From Rouxiella sp. WC2420 (GTDB lineage: Bacteria > Pseudomonadota > Gammaproteobacteria > Enterobacterales > Enterobacteriaceae), in assembly GCF_041200025.1 (NCBI RefSeq), contig NZ_CP165628.1, forward strand, positions 806,001 through 870,000: 64,000 bases of DNA, given 5' to 3'. Positions 1 through 9,614 of this stretch are shown one piece after another. Within the stretch, counting starts at the first letter, position 1. Each line of letters begins with the position of its first letter. The notes beneath the pieces were generated by a model. That model worked only from the letters and a program-made list of their open reading frames with translations. It made no database searches and was not told where the DNA came from. A program made the translations under genes and the position numbers.

Positions 1-36
1 AACACGAACTTAACCTGCCAACGATGGCGAATGCGC

Positions 37-609
37 ATGTCTATTGAGAATACCTATCCAAACTATGATTCGCTGAATCAAAGCCTGAAACAGCAGTCCG
101 TAGCCTTGACCCCGGCAGAAATGCACGGGCTTATCAGTGGTTTACTTTGCGGCGGCAACCGTGACGGCAGCTGGCTGACGATGGTGCATGACCTGACCAA
201 CGAGGGGATGGCTTTTAGCCACCAGTTGGCCGATATGCTTCAACAATTGCGAAAAATCACCGCCGATACGCTGGAGGACGACAGCTTTGAATTTAAGATG
301 CTGATGCCCTCTGACGATACCAGCGTTTTCGAACGCGCCGATGCGCTGGCTGGCTGGGTCAACCATTTCCTGCTGGGCCTCGGCATGATGCAGCCCAAGC
401 TTGCCAAAGTTAAAGGCGAAGTCGGCGAAGCCATTGATGACCTGCGCAGTATTGGTCAGTTGGGCTACGATGATGACGAAGATCAGGAGATGCTGGCTCA
501 GTCACTGGAAGAGGTCGTCGAATACGTTCGCGTGGCTTCAATCCTTTGCTTTGGCGAATTTAGCCGCAGCCATCCGACGGCACCCGAGAATCAGCGTACC
601 CTGCATTAA
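37..609 (+). CDS. ygfB: UPF0149 family protein YgfB
   Basis: A 190-residue acidic cytosolic protein of the YecA/YgfB (UPF0149) family. The blocks [39 protein letters not shown] (here ERADALAGW) and [10 protein letters not shown] agree closely with E. coli YgfB over the full length. An in-frame ATG lies six bases upstream at 31, but the family begins MSI, so the start at 37 is preferred. As in E. coli it sits just upstream of pepP-ubiH-ubiI. In Pseudomonas the homologue is linked to control of ampDh3 and beta-lactam resistance; its role in enteric bacteria is not settled. Identity is very likely, function is not assigned. Confidence 0.93.
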   Translation: MSIENTYPNYDSLNQSLKQQSVALTPAEMHGLISGLLCGGNRDGSWLTMVHDLTNEGMAFSHQLADMLQQLRKITADTLEDDSFEFKMLMPSDDTSVFERADALAGWVNHFLLGLGMMQPKLAKVKGEVGEAIDDLRSIGQLGYDDDEDQEMLAQSLEEVVEYVRVASILCFGEFSRSHPTAPENQRTLH

Positions 610-686
610 TTGCTCAGACTATTGAGCCTTAAGTCCTTACAATAAAAACAGTTAACGTGGATAACATCCGATTTCAGGAGTAGGTG

Positions 687-2018
687 ATGACTACAGTGAC
701 CATTACTCAGCAGGAATACGAGGCTCGTCGTCAGGCACTTATCGCCAAAATGGCCCCCGGCAGCGCGGCAATTATTTTTGCGGCACCGGAGGCAACTCGC
801 AACGCCGACAGCGAATATCCGTATCGTCAAAGTAGCGATTTTTGGTATCTAACCGGTTTCAACGAGCCAGAAGCGGCGCTGGTGCTGGTAAAAAGCGATG
901 AAAATCATAATCACTCGGTGCTATTTAATCGAGTACGTGACTTAACCGCCGAGATCTGGTTTGGTCGTCGCCTCGGTCAGGATGCTGCCCCTGCGCATTT
1001 GGGCGTTAGCCGCGCGCTGCCGTTTGATGATATCAACGAGCAGCTGCACCTGCTTTTGAACGGGCTGGACGTGGTTTATCACGCTCAGGGTTATTACGCT
1101 TACGCTGACCGTATTGTCGATTGCGCAATGGAAAAACTGCGCAAGGGTTTTCGCCAGAATCTTTCTGCTCCAGCAACTGTCACCGACTGGCGTCCGTGGG
1201 TGCATGAGATGCGCCTGATCAAATCTCCGCAGGAAATCGCCATTATGCGCCGCGCTGGTGAAATCACCGCCAAAGGCCATACCCGTGCAATGCAAACCTG
1301 CCGAGCCGGTCTGTATGAGTATCATCTTGAGGGCGAAATTCATTATGAATTCAGTCGTCACGGTTCGCGCACGCCGTCTTATAACACTATTGTCGGTAGT
1401 GGAGAAAACGGCTGTATTTTGCATTACACCGAAAATGAATGCGAGCTGCGCAATGGCGATCTGGTGCTGATCGACGCCGGCTGCGAGTACCAGAATTATT
1501 CCGGTGATATCACTCGCACCTTCCCGGTCAGCGGCAAGTTTACTCCGGCACAGCGTCAGGTTTACGACATCGTGCTGGCCTCCGAATACAAGGCGCTGGA
1601 GGTGTTTGGACCGGGCCGCAGCATTCAGGAAGCTACCGAAGCCGCCGTGCGTGTCATGGTTGAGGGATTGGTGGAGATTGGCGTGATGAAAGGTGACGTT
1701 GATCAGCTGATTGCCGAGCAGGCCCACCGCCAGTTCTTTATGCACGGTTTATCTCACTGGCTGGGGTTGGACGTCCACGATGTTGGTAATTACGGCACTG
1801 TCGAGCGCAGCCGCACGCTGGTGCCGGGCATGGTGCTCACCGTTGAGCCGGGCTTGTACATTGCCCCGGACGCCGACGTGCCGGAAGCCTATCGCGGGAT
1901 TGGTATCCGTATTGAAGACGACATTGTGATTACTGAAACGGGTATCGAAATCCTGACTGGCGACGTGGTCAAAGAGGCCGACGATATCGAAGCACTGATG
2001 GCGGCGGCAAGAAAATAG
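687..2018 (+). CDS. pepP: Xaa-Pro aminopeptidase P
   Basis: Cytosolic metallo-aminopeptidase that removes N-terminal residues preceding proline. It has an N-terminal creatinase-like domain followed by a pita-bread catalytic domain. The dinuclear metal ligands are visible as the two Asp of LIDAGCEYQNYSGDITRTF, the His of HGLSHWLGLDVHDVG, the Glu of VEPGLY and the Glu of IRIEDD. The GTG at 684 directly precedes the ATG at 687; ATG with the upstream AGGAG (about 677) is preferred. One base separates the stop from ubiH, so the two are probably co-transcribed, the usual enterobacterial arrangement. Confidence 0.96.
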   Translation: MTTVTITQQEYEARRQALIAKMAPGSAAIIFAAPEATRNADSEYPYRQSSDFWYLTGFNEPEAALVLVKSDENHNHSVLFNRVRDLTAEIWFGRRLGQDAAPAHLGVSRALPFDDINEQLHLLLNGLDVVYHAQGYYAYADRIVDCAMEKLRKGFRQNLSAPATVTDWRPWVHEMRLIKSPQEIAIMRRAGEITAKGHTRAMQTCRAGLYEYHLEGEIHYEFSRHGSRTPSYNTIVGSGENGCILHYTENECELRNGDLVLIDAGCEYQNYSGDITRTFPVSGKFTPAQRQVYDIVLASEYKALEVFGPGRSIQEATEAAVRVMVEGLVEIGVMKGDVDQLIAEQAHRQFFMHGLSHWLGLDVHDVGNYGTVERSRTLVPGMVLTVEPGLYIAPDADVPEAYRGIGIRIEDDIVITETGIEILTGDVVKEADDIEALMAAARK

Positions 2019-2019
2019 C

Positions 2020-3198
2020 ATGAGCATGATTATTGTAGGGGGGGGCATGGCTGGTGCGACTCTGGCGCTGGCGATTTCTTCGCTGACTCAGGGACGCCTG
2101 CTGGTGCACTTGATTGAAGCGACCTCACCGGAAGATTTTACCCATCCCGGCTTTGATGCCCGAGCGATCGCGCTGGCACAGGGCACCTGCCAACAGCTGT
2201 CGGCTATTGGCGTCTGGTCGGTTATGGCCAACTGCGCGACGCCGATCACCGATATCCACGTCAGCGATCGCGGTCACGCAGGTTCAGTAAATCTCAATGC
2301 CAAACATTATGGCGTCGAGGCGCTGGGGCAGGTCGTTGAGCTGCACGACGCGGGGCAACGCCTGTTTTCTTTGCTCTCGAAGGCACCGGGCGTGCATTTG
2401 CATTGTCCGGCTCGCGTGGTGACAGTGAACCGCCGCGCGGACAGCGCCAGCGTCACGCTGGATAACGGCGAAACACTGGAGGCCCGCTTGCTGGTGGCCG
2501 CTGACGGCTCAAACTCTACACTGGCGCAGGCCTGTGGCATCCGTTGGCAGCGCGAGAGCTATCAGCAGGTCGGCGTGATCGCCAATATCACCACGAGTTT
2601 GCCACACGGCGGACGCGCTTTCGAACGTTTCACCGAGCACGGCCCGCTGGCACTGTTGCCAATGTCGAAAGGACGCAGTTCACTGGTGTGGTGCCATCCT
2701 ATTGAAAAGCAGGCCGAAGTGAAGGGCTGGAGCGACGAACAGTTTTTATTTGAGCTACAGCAGGCCTTTGGCTGGCGTCTTGGGAAAATGCTGCAAACCG
2801 GCGCGCGTCACAGTTATCCCCTACAATTATTAACCGCCAGCGGGCATATCAGCCATCGTCTGGCGCTGGTTGGCAATGCGGCGCAAACGCTGCATCCGAT
2901 CGCGGGTCAAGGCTTCAACCTTGGTCTGCGCGACGTAATGACCTTGAGCGAAACGCTCGCCGAAGCCTGGCAGCAACAGCAGGACATCGGCAGTTACCAG
3001 ATTTTAAGCCGCTATCAACAGCGCCGTCAGCCTGACCAGCGGGCCACCGTCGGCATTACCGATGGCCTGGTGCGTTTGTTTGCCAACCGCTATACGCCGC
3101 TGGTCGCAGGGCGTAATCTTGGCCTGATGGCAATGGAGCGAATCCCTCCGCTGCGTGATGCATTTACCCGCCGTACCTTGGGCTGGACAGAACGCTGA
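2020..3198 (+). CDS. ubiH: 2-octaprenyl-6-methoxyphenol hydroxylase UbiH
   Basis: FAD-dependent aromatic monooxygenase of ubiquinone biosynthesis, acting on the octaprenyl ring intermediate as part of the Ubi metabolon. Visible are the Rossmann GGGMAG (residues 7-12), the AADGSNS segment, and GNAAQTLHPIAGQGFNLG, the UbiH form of the FAD-binding GD motif, which has Asn where most relatives have Asp. Length 392 is normal for the family. It starts one base after pepP ends and is followed 55 bases later by the paralogous ubiI, giving a pepP-ubiH-ubiI transcription unit. Confidence 0.96.
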   Translation: MSMIIVGGGMAGATLALAISSLTQGRLLVHLIEATSPEDFTHPGFDARAIALAQGTCQQLSAIGVWSVMANCATPITDIHVSDRGHAGSVNLNAKHYGVEALGQVVELHDAGQRLFSLLSKAPGVHLHCPARVVTVNRRADSASVTLDNGETLEARLLVAADGSNSTLAQACGIRWQRESYQQVGVIANITTSLPHGGRAFERFTEHGPLALLPMSKGRSSLVWCHPIEKQAEVKGWSDEQFLFELQQAFGWRLGKMLQTGARHSYPLQLLTASGHISHRLALVGNAAQTLHPIAGQGFNLGLRDVMTLSETLAEAWQQQQDIGSYQILSRYQQRRQPDQRATVGITDGLVRLFANRYTPLVAGRNLGLMAMERIPPLRDAFTRRTLGWTER

Positions 3199-3253
3199 AG
3201 GCGCTTGCGCAGGCTCAGCCTGACCGCAGAAAATGACAGGAATGAATTAAATT

Positions 3254-4477
3254 ATGCAATCTTTTGATGTGGTTATCGCCGGTGGCGGCATGGTCGGACT
3301 GGCGCTGGCCTGTAGCCTGAGCGGCAGCGGCCTGCGTATTGCAGTACTCGAAAACCAGCAGCCTGACGACACTCCGCTGCCTGAAATTCCCGGCGTTCGC
3401 GTATCGGCAATCAACGCCGCCAGCGAGCGTTTGCTGCAACATATCGGAGCCTGGGACAATATCATCGCTCAGCGCGCCAATCCGTATCAAGGTATGGAAG
3501 TGTGGGATCGCGACAGCTTTGGCAAAATCGCGTTTCGCAGCGACGAGTACGGCTTTAGCCATCTCGGACACATTATCGAAAATCAGGTCATTCATCGCGC
3601 TCTGTGGCAACGCGCAGAGCAACTGAACGACATCGAGCTTCTGGCACCTGCGCAGTTGAAAAATGTCGCCTGGGGCGAGAATGAAGCTTTTATCACCCTT
3701 GAAGATGGCCGCATGCTGACCACGCGTCTCGTGGTGGGTGCCGACGGCGCGCATTCGTGGTTGCGCCAGCACGCCGATATCCCACTGACCTTCTGGGACT
3801 ATCGCCATCATGCACTGGTAGCGACAATTCGCACCGACGAAGCGCACCAATCTGTGGCACGGCAAGTGTTCCACGGTGAAGGCATTCTGGCCTTTTTGCC
3901 GCTGTCCGATGCGCATCTGTCTTCTATTGTGTGGTCTGTCGAGCCTGAAGAGGCTGAGCGACTGGCGGCACTGTCTGATGCGGAATTTAACAAAGTTCTC
4001 GCCAGTACCTTTGACCTGCGCCTCGGTGTCTGTGAGGTGGTTAGCGAGCGGCAGACCTTCCCGCTCACGGGCCGCTATGCGCGCAGTTTTGCCGCCCAGC
4101 GTTTGGCTTTGATTGGCGACGCCGCGCACACTGTGCATCCTTTGGCCGGGCAGGGCGTGAATCTCGGATTTATGGACGTTGCCGAGTTGGCTTCAGAAAT
4201 CAAACGCTTGCAGCGCGAAGGCAAAGACTTTGGTCAGCATATGTACCTGCGTCGTTTTGAACGCAAACGTAAACACAGCGCGGCGTTGATGCTGGCCGGC
4301 ATGCAAGGTTTCCGTGAACTGTTTGCCGGCAATAATCCGGCGAAGAAATTACTGCGTGATATTGGTTTGACGCTAGCTGATTCTCTGCCGGGCGTGAAGC
4401 CAAAACTGCTGCGTCAGGCAATGGGGTTGAACGATCTTCCCGAGTATCTACAAACCAAAGAACTTCAGCTGAAATAA
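3254..4477 (+). CDS. ubiI: 2-octaprenylphenol 5-hydroxylase UbiI (VisC)
   Basis: Second FAD monooxygenase of ubiquinone biosynthesis, responsible for C5 hydroxylation of the octaprenylphenol ring. It is a paralogue of UbiH. DVVIAGGGMVGLALA at the N-terminus, GADGAHSWLR mid-protein and LIGDAAHTVHPLAGQGVNLG carry the three nucleotide-binding motifs; this copy has the canonical GDAAH. Length 407 residues (E. coli 400). It is the last gene of the pepP cluster; the 363 bases after it hold the gcv control region. Confidence 0.95.
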   Translation: MQSFDVVIAGGGMVGLALACSLSGSGLRIAVLENQQPDDTPLPEIPGVRVSAINAASERLLQHIGAWDNIIAQRANPYQGMEVWDRDSFGKIAFRSDEYGFSHLGHIIENQVIHRALWQRAEQLNDIELLAPAQLKNVAWGENEAFITLEDGRMLTTRLVVGADGAHSWLRQHADIPLTFWDYRHHALVATIRTDEAHQSVARQVFHGEGILAFLPLSDAHLSSIVWSVEPEEAERLAALSDAEFNKVLASTFDLRLGVCEVVSERQTFPLTGRYARSFAAQRLALIGDAAHTVHPLAGQGVNLGFMDVAELASEIKRLQREGKDFGQHMYLRRFERKRKHSAALMLAGMQGFRELFAGNNPAKKLLRDIGLTLADSLPGVKPKLLRQAMGLNDLPEYLQTKELQLK

Positions 4478-4840
4478 TCTAATTTCAGTGCATTTTTTCC
4501 ATTACTTTATCTAATCCGGGGCTGGATTTCTCACTTTGCAAATGGTGCGAAATCTGGCCCTCACGTTATATAACATCAATCAATTTGCTGTTTAATTATA
4601 GATATTGCGTCATAAACCGCATTTTTCCAGCGAAAAACTCTGCATTATACGTTCCGCCATTTTCTGACAAATCCTGAACAACGAATATTTTAACTTATGG
4701 TTAGCAGGGTCATTCAGTGATAACGTCTGGATAAAGGTATCGTTTGCGTCGGCACAATTCTTGCACCGTCACTTGACTCATCCATTGATGAGCGGCGGGT
4801 CGCAATTGAGTAAATCGCTCTGGAAAGAATGAGGAATAAG
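4478..4840 (+). promoter_or_regulatory. gcv operon upstream control region
   Basis: Gene-free AT-rich stretch between ubiI and gcvT. Two CTAAT pentamers, the core described for GcvA sites upstream of E. coli gcvT, occur at about 4480 and 4511. In E. coli this region is bound by GcvA, Lrp and PurR; only the CTAAT match is seen here, and Lrp sites cannot be judged by eye. I found no paired-aptamer structure that would suggest a glycine riboswitch. A GAGG ribosome-binding site at 4831 fixes the gcvT start at 4841. Confidence 0.5.
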
Positions 4841-5935
4841 ATGACAAAGCAGACTCGGTTATATGATCAACATGTTGCCTGTGGCGCACGAATGGTCGAC
4901 TTTCACGGCTGGATGATGCCGCTGCATTACGGCTCCCAAATGGATGAACACCATATTGTTCGTCGCGATGCGGGTATGTTTGACGTTTCCCATATGACCA
5001 TCGTCGATTTACACGGCGCACGCACCCGCGAATTCCTGCGTTATCTGCTGGCAAATGACGTGGCAAAATTGACTCAACCGGGCAAAGCGCTTTACACCGG
5101 CATGCTTAATGCGTCCGGCGGCGTAATCGATGATCTGATTGTTTATTTCTTTAACGAAGATTTCTTCCGTCTGGTCGTTAACTCCGCGACCCGTGAAAAA
5201 GATCTCGCGTGGATAAGCGAACACGCCAAACCGTATTCAATCGAGCTTACCGTTCGTGACGACCTGGCGCTGATCGCCGTGCAAGGCCCGCAGGCACAGG
5301 AACGCGCACAGACGCTGTTTACCGACGAGCAAAAACAGGCCGTCAGTGGCATGAAGCCATTCTTCGGCGTTCAGGCCGGTTCTCTGTTTATTGCCACTAC
5401 CGGTTATACCGGCGAAGCGGGTTATGAAATTGCGCTCCCGCAAGAAGAAGCGGCTGATTTCTGGCAAAAGCTGCTGGCGGCGGGCGTGAAGCCTGCCGGA
5501 CTGGGCGCTCGCGATACGCTGCGTCTGGAAGCTGGAATGAATTTATACGGGCAGGAAATGGACGAAGCCGTTTCACCACTGGCCGCCAATATGGGCTGGA
5601 CTATCGCCTGGCAGCCGGAAGATCGTCAGTTTATTGGCCGCGATGCGCTGGAAAAACAGCGCGCCGCTGGCACCGAACAGCTGGTTGGTTTAATCATGAC
5701 CGAAAAAGGTGTATTACGTAACGAGCTGCCGGTGCGTTTTACCGATGCTGCCGGTAATGTGCAGGAAGGCGTGATCACCAGCGGTTCTTTCTCGCCAACT
5801 TTAGGCTATAGCATTGCGTTGGCTCGTGTCCCGGCCGGGATTGGCGAGCAGGCGATTGTGCAGATCCGCAATCGTGAAATGCCGGTTCGAGTGACCAGGG
5901 CCGGCTTTGTTCGCAACGGTAAAAGCCTGATGTAA
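4841..5935 (+). CDS. gcvT: Glycine cleavage system T protein (aminomethyltransferase)
   Basis: Transfers the methylene group from the aminomethyl-lipoyl H protein to tetrahydrofolate and releases ammonia. Nearly every block matches E. coli GcvT, including [56 protein letters not shown] and [18 protein letters not shown]. An upstream in-frame ATG at 4829 exists, but homology (family start M-x-QQT or similar) and the GAGG just before 4841 favour the later start, giving 364 residues. First gene of gcvTHP; 67 bases to gcvH. Confidence 0.97.
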   Translation: MTKQTRLYDQHVACGARMVDFHGWMMPLHYGSQMDEHHIVRRDAGMFDVSHMTIVDLHGARTREFLRYLLANDVAKLTQPGKALYTGMLNASGGVIDDLIVYFFNEDFFRLVVNSATREKDLAWISEHAKPYSIELTVRDDLALIAVQGPQAQERAQTLFTDEQKQAVSGMKPFFGVQAGSLFIATTGYTGEAGYEIALPQEEAADFWQKLLAAGVKPAGLGARDTLRLEAGMNLYGQEMDEAVSPLAANMGWTIAWQPEDRQFIGRDALEKQRAAGTEQLVGLIMTEKGVLRNELPVRFTDAAGNVQEGVITSGSFSPTLGYSIALARVPAGIGEQAIVQIRNREMPVRVTRAGFVRNGKSLM

Positions 5936-6002
5936 TGCGCAGCTAAAATTTTGATTTAATAATATTTATTAAATTTAGAACAAACTTTTTCGGAGATTAT
6001 TT

Positions 6003-6389
6003 ATGAGCAATGTTCCAGCAGAATTGAAATACGCAACCTCTCACGAGTGGGTTCGTTCAGAAGGCAACGGCCTGTATAGCGTTGGCATTACCGAACACGC
6101 GCAAGGCTTGTTGGGCGATATGGTATTCGTCGATCTGCCAGAGGTTGGTCGCACCGTTGACGCGGGCGAAGACTGCGCAGTTGCAGAGTCCGTTAAAGCC
6201 GCATCCGACATTTATTCGCCAATTAGCGGTGAAATTGTGGCTATCAACAGCGAACTGGAATCCTCACCTGAGCTGGTTAACAGCGCGCCTTACGGCGAAG
6301 GCTTCCTGTTCCAGATTAAAGCTTCCGATGAAGCCGAGCTGGACAATCTTTTAGATGCAGCCGGATATCAGGCCACTCTGGAAGACTAA
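6003..6389 (+). CDS. gcvH: Glycine cleavage system H protein
   Basis: Small lipoyl carrier that shuttles the aminomethyl group between the P, T and L proteins. The 128 residues contain the lipoylation motif [12 protein letters not shown] with the modified lysine at residue 65, and the conserved SHEWVR start and [12 protein letters not shown] segment. A GGAG ribosome-binding site lies about 8 bases before the ATG. Second gene of the operon; the gap to gcvP is long (228 bases) because it holds an ERIC repeat. Confidence 0.97.
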   Translation: MSNVPAELKYATSHEWVRSEGNGLYSVGITEHAQGLLGDMVFVDLPEVGRTVDAGEDCAVAESVKAASDIYSPISGEIVAINSELESSPELVNSAPYGEGFLFQIKASDEAELDNLLDAAGYQATLED

Positions 6390-6393
6390 ATTT

Positions 6394-6507
6394 CTCGTCG
6401 TCCTTGAAGCTGCAGCGGCGTTGGCAGCGTTTGATGGCCTCGGTGACTTACTTGAGTAAGTTCCCGGAGACTCTTCAGACTTATTGCCTTGCTGTAGCTC
6501 CAATGAA
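6394..6507. repeat. ERIC element (enterobacterial repetitive intergenic consensus)
   Basis: Imperfect palindrome of about 115 bases between gcvH and gcvP. The centre is ACTTACTTGAGTAAGT (6446-6461), flanked by CTCGGTG and CCCGGAG. The outer arms TTGAAGCTGCAGC (from 6404) and GCTGTAGCTCCAA (to 6503) are near reverse complements. Read on the minus strand the centre matches the ERIC core with its GGAGCTTAC and AAGTAAGTGA elements, and GCGTTGG in the left arm is also an ERIC feature. It would be transcribed within the gcvTHP messenger and should form a long stem. Confidence 0.85.
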
Positions 6508-6518
6508 AGAGAGAAATG

Positions 6519-6548
6519 CTGCTGTTGCATTTGCAAACGCAACAGCAG
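6519..6548. repeat. 10-bp perfect inverted repeat before gcvP
   Basis: CTGCTGTTGC (6519-6528) and GCAACAGCAG (6539-6548) form a perfect 10-bp stem with a 10-base loop. It lies between the ERIC element and gcvP and is not followed by a T tract, so it is not a standard terminator. It could affect messenger stability or the gcvH:gcvP ratio; that is inference. Confidence 0.55.
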
Positions 6549-6617
6549 GTGCAGATTTAAATAAAGATTTAGTTAGCTCTCGATACCTCAATGCAAGATT
6601 TCAGGAATGCGTAGCAA

Positions 6618-9491
6618 ATGACTCAGACTCTCAGCCAACTTGAACACAGCGAAGCCTTTATTGGTCGCCACATCGGCCCTTCATCCTCACAGCAGCAACA
6701 AATGCTGGATACTGTAGGCGCTAGCTCGTTGAACGCCTTAATCCAGCAAATAGTTCCGGCGGATATCCAGTTACCTGGCCCTCCGGCTGTTGGCGATGCA
6801 GTTACCGAACATCAGGCGTTGGCTGAGCTGAAAGCGATTGCCAGCCAGAACCAGTGCTACAAATCGTATATTGGTATGGGCTACAGCGCGGTGCTGACCC
6901 CGCCGGTTATCCTGCGTAACATGCTGGAAAATCCAGGCTGGTATACCGCTTATACTCCGTATCAGCCTGAAGTTTCCCAGGGCCGCCTTGAAGCACTGCT
7001 GAACTTCCAGACGCTGACCCTCGACCTGACCGGTCTGGATCTGGCATCTGCTTCTTTGCTTGATGAAGCTACCGCCGCTGCCGAAGCCATGGCGTTAGCC
7101 AAACGCGCCAGCAAATTGAAAGATGCTAACCGCTTCTTCGTGGCCGATGATGTGCATCCGCAAACGCTGGACGTGGTCCGCACCCGCGCCGAGACCTTTG
7201 GTTTCGAGATAATCGTCGATAAAGCAGAAAAAGTGTTAGATCTCGAAGGTATCTTCGGCGTGCTGGTGCAGCAGGTAGGCACTACCGGCGAGGTCCACGA
7301 TTACAGCGCGCTGTTCTCTGAATTGAAATCTCGCAAAATCATCACCAGCGTTGCCGCTGACATCATGGCTTTGGTGCTGCTTGGCGCACCGGGCAAGCAA
7401 GGCGCTGACGTTGTCTTCGGCTCTGCACAGCGTTTTGGCGTGCCGATGGGGTACGGCGGTCCACACGCAGCATTCTTTGCCTGCCGTGACGAATTCAAAC
7501 GCTCAATGCCGGGTCGTATCATTGGCGTTTCCCGCGATGCCGCAGGCAACACCGCGCTGCGTATGGCGATGCAAACCCGCGAGCAGCATATCCGTCGCGA
7601 AAAAGCTAACTCCAACATTTGTACCTCTCAGGTGCTGTTGGCCAATATTGCCAGCCTGTACGCCGTGTTCCACGGACCTGAAGGTCTGAAACGCATTGCC
7701 GGTCGCATCCATCGCCTGACTGATATTCTGGCCGCTGGCCTGAAGAAAGGCGGCCTGTCGCTGCGTCACGACAGCTGGTTCGATACGCTTTGCGTCGAAG
7801 TACAAGATAAAGCCGCGGTGCTGGATCGTGCTCTGAGCTTTGGTCTGAACTTCCGTACCGATATTCATCATGCTGTAGGCATTACGCTGGATGAAGCGAC
7901 CTCGCGCGAAGACGTGCAAGTATTGTTCTCCGTGCTGCTGGGTGACGATCACGGTTTGGATATCGAACAGCTGGACAAGGCTGTCAGCACTGACAGCAAC
8001 TCGATCCCGGCCGCCGTGCTGCGTCAGGATCCAATCCTGACTCATCCGGTATTCAATAAGTACCACAGCGAAACCGAGATGATGCGTTATATGCACCGTC
8101 TTGAGAAAAAGGATCTGGCGCTAAATCAGGCAATGATCCCATTGGGCTCTTGCACCATGAAGCTGAATGCCGCGGCAGAAATGATCCCGATCACCTGGCC
8201 TGAATTCGCTGCACTGCACCCGTTCTGCCCGATTGAGCAGGCCAGCGGTTACCAGCAAATGATCGGTCAGCTGTCACAGTGGCTGGTGCAGTTAACCGGT
8301 TACGACGCAATCTGTATGCAGCCTAACTCTGGCGCGCAGGGCGAATATGCGGGCCTGCTGGCAATTCGTCATTACCACGAAAGCCGCAATGAAGGCAGCC
8401 GTCATATCTGCCTGATCCCAAGTTCTGCCCACGGCACCAACCCGGCGTCGGCACAGATGGCCAGTATGAGCGTGGTGGTCGTTGCCTGTGATAAACAGGG
8501 CAATATCGACCTCAGCGACCTGCGTGAGAAAGCGGCGCAGGCTGGCGACGAGCTGTCTTGTATCATGGTGACCTACCCGTCGACTCACGGCGTTTACGAA
8601 GAAACTATTCGCGAAGTTTGCCAGATTGTTCACCAGTATGGCGGTCAGGTTTACCTCGACGGCGCCAACATGAACGCACAGGTCGGTATCACGACTCCGG
8701 GCTATATCGGCGCCGACGTTTCGCACCTTAACCTGCATAAAACTTTCTGTATCCCGCACGGTGGTGGCGGCCCGGGCATGGGTCCAATCGGCGTAAAAGC
8801 GCATTTGGCACCGTTCGTTCCTGGTCACAGCGTGGTACAGATTGATGGCGTACTGACGCAAAATGGCGCAGTTTCTGCGGCGCCGTTCGGCAGCGCATCT
8901 ATTTTGCCAATCAGTTGGATGTACATCCGCATGATGGGTGCCGAAGGTCTGAAGCAGGCGAGCCAGGTGGCCATTCTGAACGCTAACTATATTGCGACGC
9001 GTTTGAAAGATGCTTACCCAGTGCTGTACACCGGCCGCGACGGCCGCGTTGCGCACGAATGTATTCTGGATATTCGCCCGCTGAAAGAAGCGACCGGCAT
9101 CAGCGAAATGGACATTGCCAAGCGTCTTATCGACTACGGATTCCACGCGCCTACCATGTCTTTCCCGGTAGCGGGTACGCTGATGGTTGAGCCGACCGAG
9201 TCTGAAAGCAAAGTCGAGATCGACCGCTTTGTCGATGCACTGTTGGCAATCCGTGGCGAAATCGAAAACGTCGCGCAGGGTAAATGGACGCTGGAAGACA
9301 ACCCGCTGGTTAACGCACCGCATACGCAGGCGGAACTGGTCTGCAACTGGACTCACGATTATACCCGTGAGTTGGCGGTATTCCCGGCAGGCACCGAAGA
9401 CAAGTACTGGCCAACCGTGAAGCGTCTTGATGATGTGTACGGCGACCGTAACCTGTTCTGTTCTTGCGTGCCGATCAGCGATTACGAATAA
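6618..9491 (+). CDS. gcvP: Glycine dehydrogenase (decarboxylating), P protein
   Basis: PLP-dependent decarboxylase that loads the aminomethyl group from glycine onto lipoyl-GcvH with loss of CO2. At 957 residues it is the fused bacterial form with two homologous halves. The N half carries [20 protein letters not shown]; the C half carries [26 protein letters not shown], and the PLP lysine in [20 protein letters not shown] (Lys about residue 708). An AGGAA lies about 10 bases before the ATG. Last gene of the operon; an intrinsic terminator follows. Confidence 0.97.
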   Translation: MTQTLSQLEHSEAFIGRHIGPSSSQQQQMLDTVGASSLNALIQQIVPADIQLPGPPAVGDAVTEHQALAELKAIASQNQCYKSYIGMGYSAVLTPPVILRNMLENPGWYTAYTPYQPEVSQGRLEALLNFQTLTLDLTGLDLASASLLDEATAAAEAMALAKRASKLKDANRFFVADDVHPQTLDVVRTRAETFGFEIIVDKAEKVLDLEGIFGVLVQQVGTTGEVHDYSALFSELKSRKIITSVAADIMALVLLGAPGKQGADVVFGSAQRFGVPMGYGGPHAAFFACRDEFKRSMPGRIIGVSRDAAGNTALRMAMQTREQHIRREKANSNICTSQVLLANIASLYAVFHGPEGLKRIAGRIHRLTDILAAGLKKGGLSLRHDSWFDTLCVEVQDKAAVLDRALSFGLNFRTDIHHAVGITLDEATSREDVQVLFSVLLGDDHGLDIEQLDKAVSTDSNSIPAAVLRQDPILTHPVFNKYHSETEMMRYMHRLEKKDLALNQAMIPLGSCTMKLNAAAEMIPITWPEFAALHPFCPIEQASGYQQMIGQLSQWLVQLTGYDAICMQPNSGAQGEYAGLLAIRHYHESRNEGSRHICLIPSSAHGTNPASAQMASMSVVVVACDKQGNIDLSDLREKAAQAGDELSCIMVTYPSTHGVYEETIREVCQIVHQYGGQVYLDGANMNAQVGITTPGYIGADVSHLNLHKTFCIPHGGGGPGMGPIGVKAHLAPFVPGHSVVQIDGVLTQNGAVSAAPFGSASILPISWMYIRMMGAEGLKQASQVAILNANYIATRLKDAYPVLYTGRDGRVAHECILDIRPLKEATGISEMDIAKRLIDYGFHAPTMSFPVAGTLMVEPTESESKVEIDRFVDALLAIRGEIENVAQGKWTLEDNPLVNAPHTQAELVCNWTHDYTRELAVFPAGTEDKYWPTVKRLDDVYGDRNLFCSCVPISDYE

Positions 9492-9536
9492 TCGCCGTGA
9501 GTTAACCCTGCTTTAAGTCAGCAGAGTCGGCAATAA

Positions 9537-9568
9537 AAAAATCCCTGGCATCACTGTCAGGGATTTTT
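9537..9568. terminator. Bidirectional terminator between gcvP and the porin gene
   Basis: AAAAATCCCTG and CAGGGATTTTT pair perfectly around a ten-base loop, giving an A tract on one side and a T tract on the other. It sits between two convergent genes (gcvP rightward, the porin leftward) and should work in both directions. Confidence 0.88.
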
Positions 9569-9614
9569 GCTTTTTTAATCATCTATCTCTGTAAATCAAC
9601 AGGGAGAATCGAGA

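Noticed and set aside
3215-4138. 307-codon frame antisense to ubiI
   Set aside because: Shadow of ubiI; no motif or ribosome-binding site supports it.
4478-4840. Glycine riboswitch upstream of gcvT
   Set aside because: No tandem aptamer-like structure or terminator is visible, and enteric gcv operons use GcvA/Lrp control.
8292-9356. Long 354-codon frame antisense to gcvP
   Set aside because: Mirror of the strongly conserved gcvP codons, with no start signal or recognisable domain; typical of GC-biased antisense frames.
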